NCBI GenBank assembly: GCA_049515655.1
Contig: JBEKTW010000011.1
Coordinates: forward strand, 1-64,000
Length of the DNA: 64,000 bases
Origin: JBEKTW01 sp049515655
GTDB lineage: Bacteria > Bacteroidota > Ignavibacteria > UBA10030 > SZUA-254
Reading direction: 5' to 3'
Shown: positions 33,610-41,026 of the stretch, piece after piece
How positions within the stretch are numbered: the first letter of the stretch is position 1
Layout: each line of letters starts with the position of its first letter
Translations under genes and position numbers: made by a program
The notes under the pieces: generated by a model
Databases searched by the model: none
What the model was told of the DNA's origin: nothing
The model's input: the letters and a program-made list of their open reading frames with translations, nothing else

Positions 33610-34203
33610 TTATTTCTCCTCCGATGATGATCGAATTTCGTCCAACGCGAGATTCAGCTTTAGCACGTTTACTCGAGATTCCCCGAGAAATCCCCATTGT
33701 CTTCCTTCCGTGCATTCATTCAGCAGCGAACGTACTTGTTCCTCGCTCATCTTCCTGTGCCGGGCTACCCGGGGGAGCTGGTAAAGCGCCGCCGCTACGC
33801 TGATATGGGGGTCGAGCCCGCTGCCCGATGCCGTCACCAGATCGACCGGAATCGCCTGAGTGTTCTGGGGGTCGGCATCTTTCAGATCTTTGATCCTCTT
33901 TTGTGCTGCATCCAGAAGAGCAGGGTTGAGCGGTCCGTAGTTCGAACCGGATGATGCAGCGGCGTTATAGGCGTATGGTCCTGTTGCCGATAAGCGACTC
34001 CAGAAGTACTTTGGATCGCTGAACGGCTGACCGATCAATTCCGAACCGCGGATTTTTCCGCCCGATTCAATGAAGCTGCCGTTCGCTCTGGACGGAAAAA
34101 CGGCCTGCGCTATCCCGGTCACGACCAGCGGATAGATCAGTCCCGTAATCACCGTTAACAATGCGAGTACGACTAGCGCGGGTCGAATGTTTTTCAAAAT
34201 CAT
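33610..34203 (-). CDS. kdpC: KdpC, K+-transporting ATPase chaperone subunit
   Basis: This 197-aa protein has one N-terminal membrane span (ALVVLALLTVITGLIYPLVV) and the KdpC hallmarks IGQPFSDPKYFWSRLSATG, ASSGSNYGPLNP and VTASGSGLDPHIS. AAGGAT before the ATG is an SD. KdpC stabilises the ATP-bound KdpB. Here it is placed before kdpF-kdpA-kdpB rather than after, a rearranged operon. Confidence 0.96.
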   Translation of the reverse strand: MILKNIRPALVVLALLTVITGLIYPLVVTGIAQAVFPSRANGSFIESGGKIRGSELIGQPFSDPKYFWSRLSATGPYAYNAAASSGSNYGPLNPALLDAAQKRIKDLKDADPQNTQAIPVDLVTASGSGLDPHISVAAALYQLPRVARHRKMSEEQVRSLLNECTEGRQWGFLGESRVNVLKLNLALDEIRSSSEEK

Positions 34204-34230
34204 CGTGTATCCTTACTTGTGTGAATATTC

Positions 34231-34437
34231 TCAGTAAGCTTCTGACTTGCCATGTCTGAATCGAATGCAATCGGGACAAGAGACGTAAGGCAAATCCCCG
34301 GATTGCATTCTTGAGGGCACCAATATGGGAAACCCTGGAGAGAAAGTAAATGAAGAAAGCGTAAAATGAAGCGGTGGCAGCATAAAAATGATGTAAAGAA
34401 CGACAAAACTGTTGAAAATCCACCAAGACAAGCGCAT
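34231..34437 (-). CDS. 68-aa putative membrane peptide leading the kdp operon
   Basis: The frame from the ATG at 34437 has a good SD (AGGAG, 7-nt spacing) and one hydrophobic segment (WWIFNSFVVLYIIFMLPPL). The C-terminal part has a Cys pair (VSCPDC). It ends 27 nt before kdpC on the same strand. Upstream 13 codons (34476) are also open but lack an SD. No family is recognised, so it may be a leader peptide, a small subunit or spurious. Confidence 0.45.
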   Translation of the reverse strand: MRLSWWIFNSFVVLYIIFMLPPLHFTLSSFTFSPGFPILVPSRMQSGDLPYVSCPDCIRFRHGKSEAY

Positions 34438-34480
34438 GATGGCTCCTGCCGGAGCTTCTGCAACCCGTTCCCCCATTTGG

Positions 34481-34533
34481 TAACAATTTCTTAACCTATC
34501 CTTTAACCGCTGCTCACATCTGTTCGGTATAAT
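34481..34533 (+). promoter_or_regulatory. Pho-box-like direct repeats and -10 for the PhoB-like regulator
   Basis: TAAC-type units lie at 34481 and 34492, with weaker units in phase at 34503 (TTAAC) and 34514 (TCACA), so the period is 11 bp. A TATAAT -10 starts at 34528, 14 bp after the last unit. The layout matches three other sites (35303, 35789, 40890). It would make the regulator at 34589 self-controlled. Confidence 0.65.
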
Positions 34534-34588
34534 GGTTCAACCGTGGAATAAAAACGGGTCGTCGATTTCTCAATCATCCTTATACAAG

Positions 34589-35287
34589 ATGGAAAAGAAC
34601 ATTCTCGTCGTTGACGACGAAAAGGACATTGTGGACCTTCTTAAGTACAACCTGCAAAAAGAGGGCTATACAGTTTCGACCGCATTCAATGGAAAGGAGG
34701 CGCTCGAGAAGACTCAGGAGCGGCCAAATTTGATCTTGCTGGACGTCATGATGCCGGAGCTTGACGGATGGGAAGTTGTCAAAGAAATCCGGAGGAATGA
34801 GTCGACATCCCGTCTCCCCGTAATTTTTCTCACGGCCAAATGTAATGACGTCGATGAGATTCTCGGTCTTGAACTCGGCGCCGACGATTATATCAGGAAA
34901 CCGATCAGCATTCCGAAATTGATCGCGCGCATCAAGAGTGTGTTGCGAAAGCATGAAGCTCTGACCCCTCAGAAAGATCCCCGGATCTCAATCAAGCTTG
35001 GCGTCGTCGAGATCATCCCGGCTCAACACAGGGTACGTATCAACGACAAGGATGTTTTCTTTTCGAAAAAGGAACTTGAAATCTTTTACTATCTCGCCTC
35101 CCGCGCGGATGTTGTCGTGAACAGGGAGGAACTTTTGAATTCCATCTGGGGGACCGCGGTCTACGTGGTCGACCGGAGTGTGGACGTCTATATAAGGAAA
35201 ATACGTGAGAAACTTGGAAAGTATGCCAACTATATTGAGACTATCAGAGGAGTGGGGTATCGGGTGCGGAGTATTCCGGTTGCGTGA
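34589..35287 (+). CDS. PhoB-like response regulator (OmpR family)
   Basis: 232 aa from the ATG at 34589 (MEKNILVVDDE); an upstream frame start at 34532 is inside the -10 region and rejected. The receiver has VVDDEKD, the phospho-acceptor in LILLDVMMPELDGWE and DYIRKPISIP. A winged-helix DNA-binding domain follows (SKKELEIFYYLASR, VYIRKIREKLGKY, IRGVGYRVRS). The gene is preceded by Pho-box-like repeats and lies in a phosphate-gene cluster, so it is the likely PhoB/PhoP of this organism. No partner kinase is adjacent. Confidence 0.92.
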   Translation: MEKNILVVDDEKDIVDLLKYNLQKEGYTVSTAFNGKEALEKTQERPNLILLDVMMPELDGWEVVKEIRRNESTSRLPVIFLTAKCNDVDEILGLELGADDYIRKPISIPKLIARIKSVLRKHEALTPQKDPRISIKLGVVEIIPAQHRVRINDKDVFFSKKELEIFYYLASRADVVVNREELLNSIWGTAVYVVDRSVDVYIRKIREKLGKYANYIETIRGVGYRVRSIPVA

Positions 35288-35302
35288 AATTTTACTCTCT
35301 TG

Positions 35303-35344
35303 TAACCGTTCTTTCATGCTGTCGTAACACACATTTGGTATCTT
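35303..35344 (+). promoter_or_regulatory. Pho-box-like direct repeats and -10 for the 35369 gene
   Basis: TAAC at 35303 and 35325 with a weak TCAT unit in phase at 35314 gives an 11-bp period. A TATCTT -10 starts at 35339, 14 bp after the last unit, matching the spacing at the other three sites. The gene starts at 35369. Confidence 0.55.
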
Positions 35345-35368
35345 GAGGGAAAGGAAAGGAGAAGAACC

Positions 35369-35713
35369 ATGTTTCAAATCCAGCAGCAGGGATATTACCC
35401 GCTGACAAAAGAGAGTATCGACCTCTATGCGCCCGCGAACCCCGGTGTGTATATGCTTGCCGTCCGCCAGGACAAACGAATCCGCCAGCCATTTTTCGCT
35501 ACTCAATCCGACAATCTGTACCTCAGTCTTCACAGCATTCTCAACAACGACCGATCCCAACTCCCGCCGGCGGTCCGGGAATATGTAGGCGCCTTCGAAT
35601 GCTACTTTACTTACCTCGTGATCCCGCGAAGGGAATACCGGAACGAAGTGCACAAAATGTTATCGCAAACCAGCGATCCCGTTCTCATGTTGAAGGTCGT
35701 TAACTGCAATTGA
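35369..35713 (+). CDS. Unknown 114-aa protein, possibly a degenerate GIY-YIG fold
   Basis: The start has an AAGGAGAAG SD. The sequence includes YPLTKESIDLYAPANPGVYM and then a stretch ending DNLYLSLHSILNN, which loosely recalls the GVY...YIG.. arrangement of GIY-YIG domains, but the second motif and the catalytic Arg are not clear. There is no signal peptide or membrane span. It lies between a PhoB-like regulator and polyphosphate genes and has its own Pho-box-like site, so a phosphate-starvation role is suggested. Confidence 0.6.
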   Translation: MFQIQQQGYYPLTKESIDLYAPANPGVYMLAVRQDKRIRQPFFATQSDNLYLSLHSILNNDRSQLPPAVREYVGAFECYFTYLVIPRREYRNEVHKMLSQTSDPVLMLKVVNCN

Positions 35714-35788
35714 AGAACAGGCCGCGGGGAACGGGACCTGGCAGTTATCGTCAATGGCGTAGGCAGGATAGAGAGTAGCTGCATCATT

Positions 35789-35841
35789 TAACAATTTCTT
35801 AACATTTCCGTAACCGCACGTTAATATCCTCTCGTTACCTT
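35789..35841 (+). promoter_or_regulatory. Pho-box-like four-unit direct repeat before the polyphosphate operon
   Basis: TAAC/TAAT units begin at 35789, 35800, 35811 and 35822, all exactly 11 bp apart. The -10 (TACCTT) begins at 35836, 14 bp after the last unit. It precedes a small membrane ORF and the CHAD-SixA-kinase-Ppx run. Confidence 0.75.
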
Positions 35842-35936
35842 TCTCTGCAGTCCTTTGCCATCATGCTTGAAAATCGTGCATGAAAGCGATGCGCGGACAT
35901 CCGGAGCAATTCATCTTTTCACTTATTACAAAGTGT

Positions 35937-36065
35937 ATGCCTCACGACACTGACATGAACGAAAGCGAAAATGCAGTAAGCGACCGCCTGTTCTATTTCT
36001 GGCTGGCGTTTGCGGCGGTGGTCACGGTAGTTCTCGCGCTCTTGAAGTTCGGGCTTCTGGGTTAG
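35937..36065 (+). CDS. 42-aa single-span membrane peptide
   Basis: The frame from the ATG at 35937 is MPHDTDMNESENAVSDRLFY followed by a hydrophobic helix (FWLAFAAVVTVVLALLKFGLLG). A longer in-frame start at 35880 gives 61 aa. There is no clear SD. It is the first ORF after a four-unit Pho-box-like site. The spacer to the next gene (36066-36211) contains an 8-bp inverted repeat (GACAATGC / GCATTGTC). No family is recognised. Confidence 0.4.
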   Translation: MPHDTDMNESENAVSDRLFYFWLAFAAVVTVVLALLKFGLLG

Positions 36066-36211
36066 CCCCGAAGTTCATCGGCGTTTTGACAATGCAATAG
36101 ATCCCTTACGGGCTCCGGGGAAGCATTGTCTAAACTTTTCCCGGCGTTCTTCCCTCCACATGATTCAGCAAACTGCCTCTTCCCAAAGTCGGTTCCGGGG
36201 TTGATTTGGTC

Positions 36212-36739
36212 ATGGAAAAAAAGGATATTATAAGCATGACCGCCTCGAGACAAGCCTCTATTGTTGTCAAAACCCCGCTTCGGCAGAAACTCGATCCGGA
36301 TGCCGGCTTGAGGAAGGCTCTGCGGACAATTGTCAACACAAGACTCCGTGAAGTTCTCTCGTTTGAGCAAGCGGTGCTCGCAGATTCCGGCCCCGATGCG
36401 ATACATGATATGCGGGTTGCTGCCCGGAGGCTTCGCGCGCTCCTAACGGTTTTCCGCCTTATGTTTCCCAGAAAAAAACTAAAAAAACAGAAGCGCAGTC
36501 TATCCCTCCTCATCAAGTCATTGGGCAGGGTCAGGGATTGCGACATTATCATCAACCGGCTGCATTCGCACAGGAAACTATTGCCGCCGGGCGAGCGGAT
36601 CGCGGTCGAAGTTCTGCTCGAACGTCAGATGGATTTGAGAGCGCAACAGTTTCTTGTCTTGAAAAATGAACTTGAAAGGCTCCAATCGGATGGCTATCAA
36701 AAGGCCATGCGGCAATTCCTCACGGATTCATTCTCATAA
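36212..36739 (+). CDS. CHAD-domain protein, N-terminal half
   Basis: About 175 aa from the ATG at 36212. It carries the first half of a CHAD domain: the conserved His in DAIHDMRVAARRLRALL and the Arg/Asp of LIKSLGRVRDCDII, plus a basic central helix (MFPRKKLKKQKRS). CHAD helices bind inorganic polyphosphate. The stop is 5 nt before the second CHAD half, in a different frame. CHAD domains normally contain both halves in one chain of about 300 aa. Confidence 0.85.
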   Translation: MEKKDIISMTASRQASIVVKTPLRQKLDPDAGLRKALRTIVNTRLREVLSFEQAVLADSGPDAIHDMRVAARRLRALLTVFRLMFPRKKLKKQKRSLSLLIKSLGRVRDCDIIINRLHSHRKLLPPGERIAVEVLLERQMDLRAQQFLVLKNELERLQSDGYQKAMRQFLTDSFS

Positions 36740-36744
36740 CCGGG

Positions 36745-37233
36745 ATGGCAAGAAAATACTCTCCTGAACCCGATGAAAGTCTCCGTGTGAACGCGCGGCT
36801 TCTTGTTTCTGCGATGTTTCGAACGATGATGTCGCGCAAGGCAAAGGTTGTCTCCGCCGGGGGCTCGCCGGAAGAACTCCACGCCATGCGCATCGCCGGC
36901 CGACCGCTGCGCTATGTGATGGAATCCATGCGCCCAGCCTTCGGCAAGGGTTTTCGGATATGCCTTAAAGAGGTGAAGGATTTCCTCGACATCGCGGGTA
37001 AAATACATGACAGCGATGTGATGATCGGCCTCCTTGAGAAATTTCTCGACGAGATGAAAGACGAATTTGCCCGACATTCTCCCCCGGATTCCATGTATTC
37101 ATTGCGCGGAATTTCGCATGTGCTGCGTGCCGAGAAGGAAATTCGGCAGAAGAAGTTTCGGCAGCTATGCAAGGTAATGACCTCGTGGGATGAACAGAAA
37201 TTCAAAAAGAAACTCGTGAAAGCTTTGCAATAA
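36745..37233 (+). CDS. CHAD-domain protein, C-terminal half
   Basis: This 162-aa protein carries the second half of a CHAD domain: ELHAMRIAGRPLRYVMESM and FLDIAGKIHDSDVMIGLL, with a basic tail (KFKKKLVKALQ). It lies 5 nt after the first half. The two could form a heterodimeric CHAD domain, or the pair may be one gene broken by a frameshift. The intact signature residues in each half favour a functional split. Confidence 0.8.
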   Translation: MARKYSPEPDESLRVNARLLVSAMFRTMMSRKAKVVSAGGSPEELHAMRIAGRPLRYVMESMRPAFGKGFRICLKEVKDFLDIAGKIHDSDVMIGLLEKFLDEMKDEFARHSPPDSMYSLRGISHVLRAEKEIRQKKFRQLCKVMTSWDEQKFKKKLVKALQ

Positions 37234-37309
37234 TATCCGCAATGCTTATCTTATAGAGCAGAATGTTCTTGCCTTTCTCCACGGCATCATCAAATTGATC
37301 TAGAATCAA

Positions 37310-37807
37310 ATGGATCTCTATCTTTTGCGACATGCAATAGCCGTCCAGCGGGGTTTGGCACACTATCCGAACGACGACAGACCTCTCACGGAAAAGGGTA
37401 TTCAAAAGATGAAGAAAGCAGCGCAAGGGATCGCGAAGCTCGCCGGCAACTTCGATATTATTCTCTCGAGTCCCCTGGTCAGAGCGTATGATACTGCCAG
37501 GATCACGGCGGAAGCGGTGAAGTACAGAAAGAAGATCGAACGATGCAAGCAGCTCCTGCCGGAGTCATCTCCGGTCGATTTCATGTCGCTTCTCCAAGAG
37601 TACAGGGAACATAAGAGCGTTCTCGTAGTGGGGCATGAGCCTAACATGAGCCAGATCGTTTCCGCGTTGCTCGGGTCTCCGCATTCCGTCGTCGAGTTCA
37701 AGAAGGGGGCGTTCTGCAAGATCAGGATAAGCGGTGTCTCCTCCGTCAAGCATGGAACGTTGATTTATCATGTAACTCCCAAACAGCTTCGCGCCATGGC
37801 AAAATAG
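37310..37807 (+). CDS. SixA-like phosphohistidine phosphatase
   Basis: This 165-aa histidine-phosphatase-superfamily protein has the catalytic RHG-type motif YLLRHAIA, then DRPLTEKGIQKM, SSPLVRAYDTA and the second catalytic His in VVGHEPNMSQIV. SixA dephosphorylates phosphohistidine in proteins such as PTS components. It lies in the polyphosphate cluster, a combination seen in other bacteria with CHAD genes. No SD is obvious. Confidence 0.9.
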   Translation: MDLYLLRHAIAVQRGLAHYPNDDRPLTEKGIQKMKKAAQGIAKLAGNFDIILSSPLVRAYDTARITAEAVKYRKKIERCKQLLPESSPVDFMSLLQEYREHKSVLVVGHEPNMSQIVSALLGSPHSVVEFKKGAFCKIRISGVSSVKHGTLIYHVTPKQLRAMAK

Positions 37808-37826
37808 CGCGTGAAAGGAAACCCAA

Positions 37827-38540
37827 ATGTTACGCCCTTTTGATGTCGAACACCCGTATCCGGGTCGATTGATCATTGTTGAAGGGATCGACGGCTCGGG
37901 TAAGTCGACCCAACTGCAGTTGCTTCAGAAATGGCTGCTCAATTCAGGATACCGGGTGTTTTTTACTGAATGGAATTCATCCGCTCTCGTCAATCAGGCG
38001 ATCAAGCGGGGGAAGAAAAGAAACCTTCTGACTCCCACGACATTCAGCATTCTTCACGCCACCGATTTCGCCGACCGGCTTTCGCATCTCATCATCCCGC
38101 CGTTGAAAGCGGGGATGATCGTGCTCGCGGACCGGTATGTCTACACCGCGTTCAGCAGAGACGTTGTCCGGGGTGTCCATCGGCAGTGGGTGCGGAACCT
38201 CTACGGCTTCGCCGTGAAGCCCAATCTGGCCTTCTACTTCAAAGTACCCATCGACATCTCGCTGAAACGGATCCTGAGCGCACGAACGAAATTGAAGTAC
38301 CACGAGGCGGGAATGGACCTCAGTCTGACGGATGATATTAACGAAAGCTTCCGGATGTTCCAGAGCAAGATTCTCGAGGAGTATGAAGAGATTGCTCAGG
38401 AATACAAGCTGGTGGTGATAGACGCCACCAAGCCGATCAAGGAACAGCAAACGCTGATGCGCCACATCGTCAAAGAAAATCTCCGCAATTATGAACCGGC
38501 GCCCTTCCTCAAGAAAAAGGAAAATATCTATGTCCAGTAA
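37827..38540 (+). CDS. Thymidylate-kinase-like P-loop kinase, first of a tandem pair
   Basis: This 237-aa protein has P-loop VEGIDGSGKSTQ, the DRY-type motif LADRYVYTAFSRD and a C-terminal part with LVVIDATKPIKEQ. AAAGGAAA before the ATG is an SD. Housekeeping Tmk is about 210 aa; this form has a different middle (LKRILSARTKLKYHEAGMDL) and an N-terminal HPYPG leader. It is in a polyphosphate and phosphate operon, so a specialised nucleotide or polyphosphate-linked kinase role is more likely than general dTMP phosphorylation. Confidence 0.8.
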   Translation: MLRPFDVEHPYPGRLIIVEGIDGSGKSTQLQLLQKWLLNSGYRVFFTEWNSSALVNQAIKRGKKRNLLTPTTFSILHATDFADRLSHLIIPPLKAGMIVLADRYVYTAFSRDVVRGVHRQWVRNLYGFAVKPNLAFYFKVPIDISLKRILSARTKLKYHEAGMDLSLTDDINESFRMFQSKILEEYEEIAQEYKLVVIDATKPIKEQQTLMRHIVKENLRNYEPAPFLKKKENIYVQ

Positions 38541-39264
38541 GAAGAGAATCTTTTTTGGAGTCGGTCTCCCGTATCTCGATTCCAAGAATCTGACGGGCAA
38601 GCTCATCGTCATTGAAGGAACGGACGGCGTGGGGAGGTCGACCCAAATCGAGAACATAAAACAGTGGCTCGAAGTGAAAGGGTATGGTGTGATCACGACC
38701 GGGTGGACCCGTTCTCCTTTGATGGGTAAAGTCATCGACGAGGCAAAGTCCGGTCATACGCTGAACCTCAATACCTACACTCTGCTGTACGCAGCAGACT
38801 TCGCCGACAGGTTTGAACACGAGATCATACCGGCCCTCAAGGCAGGATTCATCGTGCTGGCGGACCGTTACATTTACACCGCCTTCGCGCGCTCGATCAT
38901 TCGGGGAGCAAACCCCGCGTGGACGCGGAAGGTCTTCGGTTTCGCCCTGCAGCCCGACGTCGTCTTCTATATGAGAATCAATATTGAAGACTTGATCCCC
39001 CGGGTCATCAACTCTCAAACTCTGACGAAACGCTACTGGGAAGAACAGGCAGGAGAAGGTATCGATTACTGGGAATCAGGCATGGATTTGAGGTTAGGGG
39101 AAGATTTCTACGATAGCTTCGTGGAATATCAGAAGCGCCTCCTCAGGGAATTCGAAAAAATGGCGAAGGAGTTCAGGTTCAAGGTCGTCGACGCATCCCG
39201 GAGCTTTCAGGAAACGAACAGGCTACTCAAACAGGGCATACTCGGCGCGCTTAAAAATGGCTGA
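38530..39264 (+). CDS. Thymidylate-kinase-like protein with altered P-loop, second of pair
   Basis: 244 aa from the ATG at 38530 (AAAAGGAAA SD), overlapping the first copy by 11 nt. It has the same architecture, with DRYIYTAF conserved, but the P-loop is EGTDGVGRSTQ: the invariant Lys is Arg. It also has a LID-like YWEEQAGEGIDYWESGMDL. It may be a weak kinase or a regulatory partner of the first copy. Its stop overlaps the ppx start. Confidence 0.8.
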   Translation: MSSKKRIFFGVGLPYLDSKNLTGKLIVIEGTDGVGRSTQIENIKQWLEVKGYGVITTGWTRSPLMGKVIDEAKSGHTLNLNTYTLLYAADFADRFEHEIIPALKAGFIVLADRYIYTAFARSIIRGANPAWTRKVFGFALQPDVVFYMRINIEDLIPRVINSQTLTKRYWEEQAGEGIDYWESGMDLRLGEDFYDSFVEYQKRLLREFEKMAKEFRFKVVDASRSFQETNRLLKQGILGALKNG

Positions 39265-40807
39265 CAACAGAACCCGGCTCGCGGCCATCGATATCGGGAC
39301 AAATTCCATCCACCTGGTCGTGGCGGATGTCGACCCGCGCTCGGGCAAGTTCAATGTTCTCGACCGGGAGAAGGAGATCGCCCGTCTCGGGTCGGGATCG
39401 TCCGATATGAAGTATCTCTCCGAGAGCGCCATGAATAGGGGGATTGAGACGATCAAGCGATTCAAGACAATCGCAGACGCCGCCGGCGCTCCCATCCGCG
39501 CTTTGGCAACCAGCGCCGTCCGGGAGGCCCTGAATCAAAAAGAATTCATCCGCCGGGTGCAGAAGGAAACCGGGATCAGAATTGAAATCGCTTCCGGGGT
39601 GGAAGAGGCCAGGTTGATCTACCTCGGCGCTCTCCAGGCCTTACCCATTTTCCACAAGAACATATTGTTGGTCGACATCGGCGGCGGAAGCTCCGAGTTC
39701 CTTGTCGGGAAAGAACGAAGAATTCTCTACGCGAACAGTCTAAAAATCGGTGCGCTGCGGCTTACGCAACGTTTCTTCAGCTCGGATGATATCGACAGTA
39801 AAGCTGTGAACGAATGCCGCCGGTATGTGGCCGGGATGATCAACCCGGTTGTACGGGAAGTGAAGAAACACGACTGCGAGGTCTTCGTGGGTACATCGGG
39901 CACGATCCTGAATATCGCGAATATGATTCGGGCGATGCGCGACGATGAAGACACGCAGGCGAACAACTTCACGTTTTCTCAAAAGGAACTTCGCAAAGTG
40001 GCTGGGGAGGTCATCGAGGCGAAAGACTCCCGTCAGCGATCCGGGATCCGCGGGCTCGACCCCGCCCGCGTCGATATAATCGTCGCGGGAGTAATCATTC
40101 TGGATGAGATTCTCCGGGCCTTGAAAATAAAGCGGATGGTTATCTCGGAGTATGCCTTGCGGGAAGGAATTATCCTGGATACCTTCGAGAAAAAGCGCAA
40201 CAGGAGAAATCTCCACCATCTCCACGATATCCGGTACCAGAGCGTTCTCCATCTTGCGCAAAACCTTCACTACGAAAGAAAGCACTCCCATCACGTTTCA
40301 AAACTCGCGCTGGCCCTCTTCGACCAAACGAAGCGCCTCCACGAACTCGGCGACACGGAACGGGAATTCCTCGAGGCGGCATCGATTCTCCATGAGATAG
40401 GATTATTTGTCTCACATGCCCAGCACCACCGTCATTCGTATTATCTTATCAAGAACGCGGAGCTCATGGGTTTCACCGAGAATGAAAAGGAAATCATTGC
40501 CAATATCGCGCGGTATCACCGTAAGAGCCATCCGAAGTTCAAGCATGAAAATTTCGACGGTCTCAGCGCCAACGACCAGGCAATTGTGCGGCGGTTGGCT
40601 TCGCTGTTGAGGATTGCCGACGGCCTCGACCGCAGCCATTCACTGCTCGTGAAAGACGTCAAATGCAGGACGCGAGGCAAGCGCCTCGTCTGTGAATTGA
40701 AACCCGCCCAGCACGCCAAGCTCGACCTTGAGCTCTGGGGCGCAGACAGGAAGAAAGAGCTTTTCGAGGAGGTGTTCGATAGGAAGTTGCGATTTGAGGT
40801 CAAATAA
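39257..40807 (+). CDS. Exopolyphosphatase / pppGpp phosphohydrolase (Ppx/GppA) with HD domain
   Basis: This 516-aa protein has an N-terminal ASKHA-type Ppx domain (AAIDIGTNSIHLVVADV, ATSAVREALN, LLVDIGGGSSEFLVG, GTSGTILNIANM) and a C-terminal HD-type domain (HSHHVSKLALALFD, ASILHEIGLFVSH, SLLRIADGLDRSH). It cleaves terminal phosphate from polyphosphate or hydrolyses pppGpp. It overlaps the second kinase by 8 nt, completing a polyphosphate operon with SixA and CHAD. Confidence 0.94.
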   Translation: MADNRTRLAAIDIGTNSIHLVVADVDPRSGKFNVLDREKEIARLGSGSSDMKYLSESAMNRGIETIKRFKTIADAAGAPIRALATSAVREALNQKEFIRRVQKETGIRIEIASGVEEARLIYLGALQALPIFHKNILLVDIGGGSSEFLVGKERRILYANSLKIGALRLTQRFFSSDDIDSKAVNECRRYVAGMINPVVREVKKHDCEVFVGTSGTILNIANMIRAMRDDEDTQANNFTFSQKELRKVAGEVIEAKDSRQRSGIRGLDPARVDIIVAGVIILDEILRALKIKRMVISEYALREGIILDTFEKKRNRRNLHHLHDIRYQSVLHLAQNLHYERKHSHHVSKLALALFDQTKRLHELGDTEREFLEAASILHEIGLFVSHAQHHRHSYYLIKNAELMGFTENEKEIIANIARYHRKSHPKFKHENFDGLSANDQAIVRRLASLLRIADGLDRSHSLLVKDVKCRTRGKRLVCELKPAQHAKLDLELWGADRKKELFEEVFDRKLRFEVK

Positions 40808-40889
40808 GCCGGACCTCCGAACTCCCGGCTTTCTCCGCTTCTCCCGATTCACGTTGCTGCCTTTCCAAGCAGAATTCTCCCCCAAGACT

Positions 40890-40942
40890 TAACAATTCCG
40901 TAACATTGTCTTAACCTCGGTGTAACGGACTCCTTGTATATT
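40890..40942 (+). promoter_or_regulatory. Pho-box-like four-unit direct repeat before the porin-pst operon
   Basis: TAAC units begin at 40890, 40901, 40912 and 40923, exactly 11 bp apart. The -10 (TATATT) starts at 40937, 14 bp after the last unit. This is the clearest of the four sites and stands before the porin and pstSCAB, the classic target of phosphate control. Confidence 0.82.
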
Positions 40943-41026
40943 GAAGTCGAATTAGAGGGTTCGACCATTCTGTTTTGAAATCACTAACTCATCCTCACTC
41001 AACCATTACAACATAAGGAACGTTTC

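Noticed and set aside
36087..36130. GACAATGC/GCATTGTC inverted repeat before CHAD
   Set aside because: A stem of 8 bp with a 27-nt loop and no T-run; too weak to call a terminator or operator.
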